From: an uncultured Leptospiraceae bacterium
Lineage (GTDB): Bacteria > Spirochaetota > Leptospiria > Leptospirales > Leptospiraceae
NCBI GenBank assembly: GCA_937924465.1
Contig: CALDSP010000136.1
Location: forward strand, 1 to 6,913
Reading direction: 5' to 3'
DNA length: 6,913 nt
Position numbers and translations under genes: made by a program. Of this stretch, positions 1 to 5,271 are shown one piece after another (position 1 is the first letter of the stretch; the number at the start of each line of letters is the position of its first letter). The notes under the pieces are model-generated. The model did not search any database, had not been told where the DNA came from, and was given only the letters and a program-made list of their open reading frames with translations.

Positions 1-23
1 CTATCCAGTTGAGCTAAGGGCGC
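1..23 (-). tRNA. tRNA 5' end (probably tRNA-Arg), truncated by window edge
   Basis: Read on the minus strand, these bases give a 7-base acceptor strand GCGCCCT, then TA, then a D-arm of the form GCTCAACTGGATAG. This is the standard start of a bacterial tRNA, with the invariant T8, the GCTC D-stem and the GG of the D-loop. GCGCCC acceptors with this D-arm are typical of tRNA-Arg, but the anticodon lies outside the window, so the identity is inferred. The 5' end falls 5 bases after the stop codon of the membrane-protein gene upstream, so the two may share a transcript. Confidence 0.85.
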
Positions 24-28
24 AAAGA

Positions 29-409
29 TTAAATTAAAAAATCTTCCAAATTTTTCACTTGTTTGTCTAAAAAATCTATTTCCACGTTTTGATCTTTATA
101 AATTTTGTAAATCAAAAAAAATGAAACTCCAACATAAATCAAAATTCCAATCAAATGAATCACATTCCCAAGTAAAGAACCAATAACAGGGAACATAGAA
201 AAAATCCAAGAAAGAAGTAATAAAATAAAAAATACCAAACTCAAAACAAAACTACGAAAACATTGTTTTTGAATAGAAGGCTTTTCATAATAAAAGAGAA
301 GAATAAAATACCAATTCACAAAGAAAGGCAGACTAGCTAAATAAAGTAAAACTTTTTGAGTAAGAAGTTCTTGAATTTTTCTACTGAGTGAAAAGAAATG
401 TGATTTCAT
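29..409 (-). CDS. Small three-helix inner-membrane protein, unknown function
   Basis: This is a 126-residue protein with a basic, amphipathic start (about residues 1-19), hydrophobic helices near 20-40, 53-72 and 77-103, and a charged tail (104-126) rich in Lys, Asp and Glu that is probably cytoplasmic. The layout, with short loops carrying a YEKP-type turn after helix 1, resembles small DUF4870/Tic20-like membrane proteins, but I see no diagnostic motif and assign no function. The ATG at 409 is the first in frame. No good Shine-Dalgarno sequence precedes it. The upstream region (410-515) is shared with a divergently transcribed dehydrogenase gene and holds a 12-base palindrome at 417-428. 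The stop lies 5 bases from a tRNA on the same strand. The gene looks intact and real because of its length and membrane pattern. Confidence 0.75.
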   Translation of the reverse strand: MKSHFFSLSRKIQELLTQKVLLYLASLPFFVNWYFILLFYYEKPSIQKQCFRSFVLSLVFFILLLLSWIFSMFPVIGSLLGNVIHLIGILIYVGVSFFLIYKIYKDQNVEIDFLDKQVKNLEDFLI

Positions 410-416
410 AAGTTAT

Positions 417-428
417 AAATCTAGATTT
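417..428. promoter_or_regulatory. 12-base palindrome in divergent promoter region
   Basis: AAATCTAGATTT is a perfect palindrome in the 106-base gap between the divergently transcribed membrane-protein and dehydrogenase genes. It ends about 8 bases upstream of the minus-strand ATG, so a bound protein could block that gene. Short AT-rich palindromes are frequent by chance in DNA of this composition, so this is only a candidate operator. I could not identify convincing -35/-10 pairs on either strand of this gap. Confidence 0.25.
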
Positions 429-515
429 TAAAATGAGATTCTAGTTTCAAGTTTATTTCTTGATTGAAAACATTGGCTTTTTTGAAGTAAGGTTAATTTT
501 TGGAATTAAAATACT

Positions 516-1232
516 ATGAGTTCATCTTTGATTTCTTTAGTTACAGGAGGTTCTTCAGGTATTGGGTTAGAAATTGCAAATATGTTTTTGGAAGAAAATT
601 TAGAAGTTTATTCTATTTCTAGAACCAAACCACTGAATCATAAAATTAAACACATTGAATTTGATCTCTTAAATTTTCAACAGTACCACCCAACGTTTCA
701 AAAACTTAAAAAAAAATTGAAAGATTTAAAAGTTTTAGTACATTCTGCAGGAAAGGGAATTTTTGGACTTCATGAAGAATTAAATTTTCAAAAAACTAAA
801 GAGGTTTTAGATTTAAATTTAATGGCTCCTATTTTACTTACTCAAATTTTTTTAAGAAACTTAAAGCAAAATAAGGGATTTATTGTTTTTGTATCTTCCA
901 TTACAGCAACTAAACCTTCTCCTTTAGCTTCAGCTTATGCTGCAAGCAAAGCTGGCCTTTCTCAATTTGCAAAATCACTTTGGGAAGAAACTCGAAAAGC
1001 AGAGCTAAAAATTGTAAATCTAGAAATTGATATGACCCAGACGCCCTTTTATAAAGACACTTGGTTCACTACAGATACTCATCCAAACTCTTACATTAAA
1101 CCCAAGCAAATTGCAGAAATTTTAAGAAATATTTACTTGCAAAAAGAAAATTTAAATATAACAAATATAATCATACAACCACAGTTTCATAGAATTCAAA
1201 AAAAGAAAGGGGGAACAAATGAGAACAATTGA
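516..1232 (+). CDS. Short-chain dehydrogenase/reductase (SDR), likely NADP-dependent
   Basis: This is a 238-residue classical SDR, a Rossmann-fold NAD(P)H oxidoreductase. Visible motifs are the nucleotide-binding TGGSSGIG at 10-17, Arg36 at the end of strand beta-2 (SISR, favouring NADP), an acidic FDL at 49-51, HSAG at 76-79 in place of the usual NNAG, a helix-4 Asn at 101, catalytic Ser128 (VSSIT), and Tyr141/Lys145 in YAASK. The Ser-Tyr-Lys spacing is normal. The usual PG after beta-6 is absent; here the stretch reads NLEIDMTQTPF (168-178). The length is typical. The substrate cannot be read from sequence. The last 14 bases overlap the start of the DUF962/Mpo1-like gene, so the two are almost certainly co-translated, which hints at a fatty acyl, aldehyde or hydroxy-lipid substrate. 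Only a weak GGA (502-504) precedes the ATG. Confidence 0.9.
   Translation: MSSSLISLVTGGSSGIGLEIANMFLEENLEVYSISRTKPLNHKIKHIEFDLLNFQQYHPTFQKLKKKLKDLKVLVHSAGKGIFGLHEELNFQKTKEVLDLNLMAPILLTQIFLRNLKQNKGFIVFVSSITATKPSPLASAYAASKAGLSQFAKSLWEETRKAELKIVNLEIDMTQTPFYKDTWFTTDTHPNSYIKPKQIAEILRNIYLQKENLNITNIIIQPQFHRIQKKKGGTNENN
1206..1213 (+). promoter_or_regulatory. Ribosome binding site inside the SDR gene
   Basis: AAAGGGGG lies 5 bases before the ATG at 1219, within the last codons of the dehydrogenase gene. It is the strongest purine-rich site nearby. It supports the 1219 start, and hence the 14-base gene overlap, rather than a later start at the Met8 codon. Confidence 0.7.
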
Positions 1233-1728
1233 AGAAAGAATGGCAGGTTATGCCGCTTATCATCAAAATCCTAAAAATAAACTTACTCATTTTTTTGGAG
1301 TGCCAATGGTATATTATTCTCCTCTAATTCCCATTGGTTGGATACGTTTTGAATTAGCAGGTTTAGATCTTTCCCTTGCTTGGATTTTGTTTTTCATTGT
1401 AATTTTATGGTATTTCACTTTAGACATTACTCTTGCAAGTATTATGACAATAATTTCAATTCCTATTGTAACGTTATGTGACAATATTTCAAAACTTCCT
1501 TGGCAAGAATCACTCACAATATTTCTTTTAGTAAAAATTATTGGATGGATCATTCAACTGCTTGGACATTACTTTGAAGGAAGAAGACCTGCTTTAGTAG
1601 ACAATTTACTCCAAGCTCTTATGGCACCTTTGTTTTTAATAGCAGAAGTTTTGTTTTTTTTCGGAATAAAGAAAGATTTTGAACAAATAGTGCAAAAAAA
1701 AGTTTCAGAATACAAATTTCCAAACTAA
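1219..1728 (+). CDS. DUF962 / Mpo1-like membrane protein (putative 2-hydroxy fatty acid dioxygenase)
   Basis: This 169-residue protein has the full signature of the Mpo1/YGL010w family (DUF962). An N-terminal YAAYHQNPKNKLTHFFGVP (11-29) carries His15 and His24, and a C-terminal QLLGHYFEGRRPAL (113-126) carries His117 and Glu120, followed by a DNLLQALMAPLFLIAEV stretch (128-144). Hydrophobic helices lie near 52-70, 72-88, 98-116 and 133-150. Yeast Mpo1 is a known Fe(II)-dependent dioxygenase that shortens 2-hydroxy fatty acids by one carbon (alpha-oxidation, phytosphingosine breakdown). The histidines are the expected metal ligands. The bacterial function is inferred from the family. The gene overlaps the upstream SDR gene, suggesting that the two act on the same lipid. 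Nothing appears truncated. I see no clear terminator after it. Confidence 0.9.
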   Translation: MRTIEERMAGYAAYHQNPKNKLTHFFGVPMVYYSPLIPIGWIRFELAGLDLSLAWILFFIVILWYFTLDITLASIMTIISIPIVTLCDNISKLPWQESLTIFLLVKIIGWIIQLLGHYFEGRRPALVDNLLQALMAPLFLIAEVLFFFGIKKDFEQIVQKKVSEYKFPN

Positions 1729-1800
1729 ATTTAAGGAAAGGGTTTATTTAAGTACAAAAATCAGTTGTAAAAAAATTTATGCTTTTAAGAATGCAATTTA

Positions 1801-1806
1801 TATACT
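1801..1806 (+). promoter_or_regulatory. Candidate -10 element for the small lipoprotein gene
   Basis: TATACT matches the -10 consensus at five of six positions and would start a transcript near 1813 with a leader of about 39 bases carrying the consensus ribosome site. No good -35 is found at the right distance. A second pair (TTGAGA at 1806-1811, TAGAAT at 1830-1835, 18-base spacer) matches consensus better but would start transcription inside the ribosome binding site, so I prefer the first. Confidence 0.35.
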
Positions 1807-1836
1807 TGAGAATTTATAAAGTATTTTCTTAGAATA

Positions 1837-1843
1837 TAAGGAG
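1837..1843 (+). promoter_or_regulatory. Consensus Shine-Dalgarno site of the small lipoprotein gene
   Basis: TAAGGAG sits 8 bases before the ATG at 1852. It is one of the two best ribosome sites in the window and is the main evidence that the short reading frame behind it is translated. Confidence 0.8.
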
Positions 1844-1851
1844 TTTCTAAT

Positions 1852-2034
1852 ATGTTCAAAATATTCTTTTTCACTTTTACTTTACTATTTACTCACTGTG
1901 CTACAATTCAAGAAATTATAGAGTGTGAAAAAAATATGGATAAAACTTACCCTTCTGCAGTTTCTAATTGTAGTCAATCCTCAAAAGAATATAATGCAAA
2001 AATTGACCCAGCTACCGAAAGGATGAGACGCTAA
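1852..2034 (+). CDS. Small putative lipoprotein, 60 residues
   Basis: The protein begins MFK and runs into a hydrophobic stretch (4-13) ending LLFTHC, so Cys16 would be the lipid-modified residue after signal peptidase II cleavage. The lipobox is relaxed: Leu12 is at -4, Phe13 at -3 and His15 at -1. Spirochaetal lipoboxes are looser than those of enterics, but His at -1 is unusual. The mature part would be about 45 residues, polar, with Cys25 and Cys40 able to form a disulfide, and ends in RMRR. I do not recognise the family. Support for a real gene is a consensus ribosome site 8 bases upstream and a terminator-like hairpin starting 2 bases after the stop. Its stop codon is in the same frame as the acyltransferase gene that follows, with only seven sense codons between. 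Confidence 0.7.
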   Translation: MFKIFFFTFTLLFTHCATIQEIIECEKNMDKTYPSAVSNCSQSSKEYNAKIDPATERMRR

Positions 2035-2035
2035 A

Positions 2036-2065
2036 CATTCCAAGACTATTTTGGAATGCTTTTTT
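2036..2065 (+). terminator. Terminator-like hairpin overlapping the start codon of the next gene
   Basis: CATTCCAA (2036-2043) and TTGGAATG (2051-2058) form a perfect 8-base-pair stem with a 7-base loop, followed by CT and a T-rich tract (T at 2060-2065, then CTTCTT). This has the form of a rho-independent terminator for the lipoprotein gene. The last three bases of the stem (2056-2058) are the ATG of the acyltransferase gene, so read-through transcripts would hide that start codon. The stem has only three G-C pairs, so termination is probably incomplete. Confidence 0.65.
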
Positions 2066-3468
2066 CTTCTTTAAAGTTTTTTGTATTTTTTCTTTTATTT
2101 TTTCTTCTTTATCGTTTTACAAACTTAAAGATTCAAAAGTGGCTTCTTTTTGTAGGTGGAGTTTTTTTTTATTCTTCGTTTGAAACTCGCTCTCTTCCTA
2201 TTTTATTTTTTACCATAGGGTTTAATTTTTGGATAGGTAAAAAAATTTTTATTTCTAAACACAACTCCAAGTCTTTTTTAATCTTTGGAATTTTTATAAA
2301 TCTTTGTATCTTAATTTTTTTTAAATATTTTTTATTTATTCAAAAAGTATTTATTGATTTAAATTTATTATCTCAAACTATGATTTCAGTTTTTCTTCCA
2401 ATAGGAATTTCTTTTTATACCTTTCACAATCTCTGTTATATTATTGATGTTTATAATAGAGTTATATATCCCACTAACTCCTTACTAACTTTTGCTATTT
2501 ACGATTTGTTTTTTCCTCTTTTACTGGCAGGTCCTATTGAAAGAGCAAAAACTCTCATTCCTCAAATTGAATCTCCAAAAAATTTTTCATTTGTAAATTA
2601 TAAAACAGGGTTTTTACTCTTTTTGATTGGTTTCGTAAAAAAGACTGTTGTAGGAGATCATTTTGGAGAACTCATTGAAAAAGCCTTAGTTTTTCAAAAT
2701 CTCCAAGGCTTTACTATTTGGCTGTGTGTAGCAATGGCTTTCCATGTATATGCAGATTTTAGTGGATACTCTGACATGGCAAGAGGACTAGCTAAATTCC
2801 TTGGATTTGAGCTTACACTCAATTTTCAAAGACCTTACTTTTCAAAAAATCCTATAGAATTTTGGAAAAAATGGCACATAAGTTTATCTTTTTGGCTTAG
2901 AGATTACGTTTATATTCCCTTAGGTGGAAATAAAAAAGGGATAGTTAGACAAAACATAAATTTATTAGTCGTTTGGTTACTTTGTGGAATTTGGCATGGA
3001 GCAGGATATGGATATATTTTTTGGGGGCTTTACTGTGGATTACAAGTAATTATTTACCATAATTTTGAATATTTATTAGAGTATTTAAAAGATGATTCAA
3101 AAAAAATTTATTTTTTTCTCCACCTTCTTAAAAAAATTTTTGAACTTCCCCTACTCTCATTTTCGTTTCATATCTTAGGTTTTGGATTTGGACTTTTATT
3201 TTTTAAAATTTCATCTATTCAAAAAGTTTCTGAAATAATTTATAATTTTTTTCCAATTTATTGGAACTTTATTTTTGTTATTAAATTCATTTTTTTTCTT
3301 TTTCCTCTATTTCTCATAGATATTTATCAAGCTATCTCACTGGATGAAGACTTTGAAAAAATAGAACTAAATTCTTTGTTTGGATTTGGATTTCTATTTA
3401 TATTATTTTTGTATGCTTCTTTATTCTCTTATCCCGAGAGTAAAGATTTTTTTTATTTTCAATTTTGA
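2056..3468 (+). CDS. MBOAT-family O-acyltransferase, AlgI/DltB type
   Basis: This is a 470-residue polytopic inner-membrane protein, full length for the family. In order it shows MLFSSLKFFVFF at the start (AlgI-like proteins typically begin MLFNS-x-x-F), PIGISFYTFH (115-124, His124 where Gln is common), AGPIERA (158-164), YADFSGYSDMA (232-242), FWKKWHISLSFWLRDYVYIPLGG (269-291) and GIWHGAGYGYIFWGL (311-325). His274 and His314 are the conserved pair, His314 being the likely catalytic one. The C-terminus DFFYFQF matches the usual family ending. Such enzymes move acyl groups, often acetyl, across the membrane onto exported polysaccharides or teichoic acids; the acceptor here is unknown. No AlgX/AlgJ/DltD-type partner is in the window. 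The ATG lies in a hairpin with no spaced Shine-Dalgarno site, yet no other start fits, as the next Met is residue 109. Confidence 0.93.
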   Translation: MLFSSLKFFVFFLLFFLLYRFTNLKIQKWLLFVGGVFFYSSFETRSLPILFFTIGFNFWIGKKIFISKHNSKSFLIFGIFINLCILIFFKYFLFIQKVFIDLNLLSQTMISVFLPIGISFYTFHNLCYIIDVYNRVIYPTNSLLTFAIYDLFFPLLLAGPIERAKTLIPQIESPKNFSFVNYKTGFLLFLIGFVKKTVVGDHFGELIEKALVFQNLQGFTIWLCVAMAFHVYADFSGYSDMARGLAKFLGFELTLNFQRPYFSKNPIEFWKKWHISLSFWLRDYVYIPLGGNKKGIVRQNINLLVVWLLCGIWHGAGYGYIFWGLYCGLQVIIYHNFEYLLEYLKDDSKKIYFFLHLLKKIFELPLLSFSFHILGFGFGLLFFKISSIQKVSEIIYNFFPIYWNFIFVIKFIFFLFPLFLIDIYQAISLDEDFEKIELNSLFGFGFLFILFLYASLFSYPESKDFFYFQF

Positions 3469-3608
3469 CCCTAGAAAAATCAGTTTACCTTACACTTTCA
3501 GTATTATATAAAAAAAATGTTAGAAAATTGCTTGCATTAAATAATGATAATTCCAATTATATTTTTTTAATAATTTTCTTTTTTATTTTTTAAATCAAAA
3601 AAAAATAA

Positions 3609-3636
3609 TAGACTTTTTACAACCTTTAAAAGTCTA
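3609..3636 (+). promoter_or_regulatory. Perfect 9-base inverted repeat just upstream of the CHI-like gene
   Basis: TAGACTTTT (3609-3617) and AAAAGTCTA (3628-3636) are exact inverse complements separated by 10 bases, ending 10 bases before the GGAGG ribosome site. In RNA this gives a leader hairpin beside the ribosome site; in DNA it could be an operator. No T-run follows, so it is not a terminator of the acyltransferase gene. Confidence 0.4.
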
Positions 3637-3646
3637 AGATTCAACT

Positions 3647-3651
3647 GGAGG
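3647..3651 (+). promoter_or_regulatory. GGAGG ribosome binding site that points to a non-ATG start
   Basis: GGAGG is 6 bases from a GTG at 3658, 9 bases from a TTG at 3661 and 15 bases from the ATG at 3667. The spacing favours GTG or TTG initiation and disfavours the ATG. I used the GTG. Confidence 0.7.
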
Positions 3652-3657
3652 AAACTT

Positions 3658-4185
3658 GTGTTGAAAATGTTAAAAAAACTTTTTTTCATATTATCTATTC
3701 TATTCATTGCCTCAGAAATCACTGCAAATGATTTCGTTACAACGGGATCTGGAATTCGGGTAAAAAAAATAGCGTTCGTAAGTGTAAATGTATACAGCAT
3801 TACTCACCAAATGAAAAATCCACCTGCTTCTAAAAATGCTCAAGAAATCATCAATGCAGATGTGGACAAACGTTTTACCTTAAAACTCCTACGTGATGTA
3901 GAGGCAGAAAAAATTGCCACTGCCATTAAAGAAGCGTTTGCAAACAATGGTTATACCAATAAAGCCAATATTGACACTTTCAGTAGTGTTTTAACAGGCG
4001 ACATAAAAGAAGGTGGAACAATTACCATTTCCTACAATGCAGCAACTAAAACAACAAGTTGTTCTTTTGCAGGAAAAACTTCCAATGTCACAGGAGTAGA
4101 TTTCATGAAAGCGACCTGGTCCATTTGGTTCGGTAAAATTGATCAACCTGCTTTGACACAAGCTCTAATGTCCAAACTACCCTAG
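3658..4185 (+). CDS. Exported chalcone-isomerase-like protein
   Basis: This 175-residue protein begins with a signal peptide: Lys3/Lys6/Lys7, a hydrophobic core at 8-18, and probable cleavage after EITA (residue 23). The remainder follows the chalcone isomerase-like fold of bacterial periplasmic proteins: a GSGIR start (30-34), VKKIAFVSVNVYSIT (35-49), FTLKLLRDVEAEKIATAIKEAF (73-94), GDIKEGGTITISYN (115-128), then VDFMKATWSIWFG (148-160) and a closing Leu-rich helix. Plant relatives of this fold include true chalcone isomerases and fatty-acid-binding proteins; bacterial exported members are mostly uncharacterised, and I see no basis for claiming flavonoid chemistry. A lipid-binding role is inference. 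Two 60-base lines I counted are about 37% G+C, against 13-30% in lines of the preceding gene. It probably starts at a GTG. The gene is monocistronic and converges on the MeaB gene. Confidence 0.88.
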   Translation: MLKMLKKLFFILSILFIASEITANDFVTTGSGIRVKKIAFVSVNVYSITHQMKNPPASKNAQEIINADVDKRFTLKLLRDVEAEKIATAIKEAFANNGYTNKANIDTFSSVLTGDIKEGGTITISYNAATKTTSCSFAGKTSNVTGVDFMKATWSIWFGKIDQPALTQALMSKLP

Positions 4186-4193
4186 AACATTTC

Positions 4194-4250
4194 GCGTGCT
4201 CGTCGTAAGTCATCATTTTCAGAAAATAAACCTAATTTCGACGAGTACGC
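4194..4250 (+). repeat. GC-rich inverted repeat between convergent genes
   Basis: GCGTGCTCGTCG (4194-4205) and CGACGAGTACGC (4239-4250) pair over 12 positions, with one G-U in the plus-strand RNA and an A-C mismatch on the other strand. They flank a 33-base AT-rich segment. The arms are two-thirds G+C in very AT-rich surroundings. The element fills nearly all of the 69-base gap between two converging stop codons. The T-rich DNA after it on the plus strand (ATCTTTAATTCTTTTT) would suit a terminator for the CHI-like gene, but the loop is large. A dispersed repeat or structured RNA are alternatives. Confidence 0.6.
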
Positions 4251-4254
4251 ATCT

Positions 4255-5214
4255 TTAATTCTTTTTCTGTAAAAGACTATTGATTATATTTAGAAATTCT
4301 TCCTCACTCGTTTCATAATTTTCAAATTTCTTTTTGTTAAGTAAATCTTGAAGTAAATGTAAACCCCATTTTCCATATTCATTTTTTACCCACCGCTCAA
4401 GTTGAGAAATTGCTTCTAATTTCTTATCTTTTTTAGGTTTTTGCTGAATAATATGATCTAAAAGTTCTTGAATACCAATTTTTTTTAAAACACTAGTTTG
4501 ATAAATCTTAGGGATTTGTGTTTGATTCAGTGTATCCTTTAAAAACTCTAAAGAATTTAAAAGCATGTGATAACTTGAACTAGCCAATTCTTTTTCATCA
4601 CATTTATTAATTACAAAGCAATCTGGAACTTCCATAATTCCACTTTTGATGAATTGAATATTATCTCCCGCAAAAGGCTGAAGAATTAAAACAGAATAGT
4701 CCACAATTTTTGAAACCTCAATTTCATTTTGTCCAATCCCCACTGTTTCAATGAAAACATATTCAAAAAAATATCGCAAAACACGAATTACATGATAAGT
4801 ATAAGGATTGAGTCCCCCCATTTCAAGCTGACTAGGTTGAGAACGGAAATAAATTCTTTCTTCCCTTGGCGGAATCGTAAAACGAGTTCGATCTCCCAAA
4901 ATAGAACCGCCACTAATACTACTACTAGGATCAATTGCAACAATAGCTACCTTTTCATTCACAGTTTTATAAAGAAATTCTTTACAAAGTTCAGAAATGA
5001 GCGAAGACTTTCCTGCTCCCGGAGTTCCAGTAAAACCAACTGTTAGTTTATTTTTACATGGTAGATTTTTTAGAATATAAAAAATTTCTTTTCTAGTAAA
5101 GAAATTATTAGATCTTTCTAAAAGAGAGATCAATTTTGCTAAGGAATACTTTTCTCCTAAAGAAGATTTTTGAATTAAAAAAGAAAGCTCTTGGGTAGTA
5201 GGTTGGATAGGCAT
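4255..5214 (-). CDS. meaB: MeaB/ArgK-family GTPase, chaperone of B12-dependent acyl-CoA mutases
   Basis: This 319-residue G3E-type GTPase is close to the usual 320-330. Motifs are the P-loop GTPGAGKSS (63-71), AIDPSSSISGGSILGDRTRF (93-112), FRSQPSQLEMGGL (123-135), the switch II/Walker B region FIETVGIGQNE (154-164), AGDNIQFIKSGIMEVPD (182-198), and NKCD (203-206) as the guanine-specificity motif, where NKAD is usual. A lysine-rich helical C-terminus follows from about 258. Known family members protect and reactivate methylmalonyl-CoA mutase or related adenosylcobalamin mutases, coupling GTP hydrolysis to cofactor loading. No mutase gene lies in this window, so the partner is unknown. The gene is downstream of the LpoB-like gene on the same strand, 56 bases away with an inverted repeat between. 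The ATG at 5214 has no clear ribosome site. Confidence 0.93.
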   Translation of the reverse strand: MPIQPTTQELSFLIQKSSLGEKYSLAKLISLLERSNNFFTRKEIFYILKNLPCKNKLTVGFTGTPGAGKSSLISELCKEFLYKTVNEKVAIVAIDPSSSISGGSILGDRTRFTIPPREERIYFRSQPSQLEMGGLNPYTYHVIRVLRYFFEYVFIETVGIGQNEIEVSKIVDYSVLILQPFAGDNIQFIKSGIMEVPDCFVINKCDEKELASSSYHMLLNSLEFLKDTLNQTQIPKIYQTSVLKKIGIQELLDHIIQQKPKKDKKLEAISQLERWVKNEYGKWGLHLLQDLLNKKKFENYETSEEEFLNIINSLLQKKN

Positions 5215-5240
5215 AAAATCTATGAGTAGTAAACATCTCT

Positions 5241-5271
5241 AACGTTTTTTACACTAGAGTGTATAAACGTT
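5241..5271. promoter_or_regulatory. Inverted repeat between the LpoB-like and MeaB genes
   Basis: Outer arms AACGTTT (5241-5247) and AAACGTT (5265-5271) enclose inner arms TACACT (5250-5255) and AGTGTA (5258-5263) around a central AG, 13 pairs with a small internal loop. The outer arm overlaps the LpoB-like stop codon. There is no T-run after it in the direction of transcription (minus), so it is a poor intrinsic terminator. A 14-base symmetric core like this could instead be a repressor operator controlling the MeaB gene, or an RNA stem that separates the two messages. Confidence 0.45.

Noticed and set aside
1314..1553. Minus-strand open frame of 79 codons opposite the Mpo1-like gene
   Set aside because: It lies wholly within a well-supported family gene on the other strand, has no recognisable motif and no ribosome site.
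1732..1742. AAGGAAAGGG, a strong Shine-Dalgarno-like stretch after the Mpo1-like gene
   Set aside because: No start codon at a suitable distance opens a frame of any length.
1779..1832. 17-residue open frame before the small lipoprotein gene, as a possible leader peptide
   Set aside because: No ribosome site in front of it, and frames this short are expected by chance; it would also overlap the candidate -10 element.
3567..3800. Minus-strand open frame of 77 codons
   Set aside because: It overlaps the start and signal peptide of the CHI-like gene in antisense and ends in low-complexity AT-rich DNA.
4729..5046. Plus-strand open frame of 105 codons opposite the MeaB gene
   Set aside because: It mirrors the conserved GTPase motifs in antisense; the Ser/Thr/Asn-rich composition is typical of a shadow frame.
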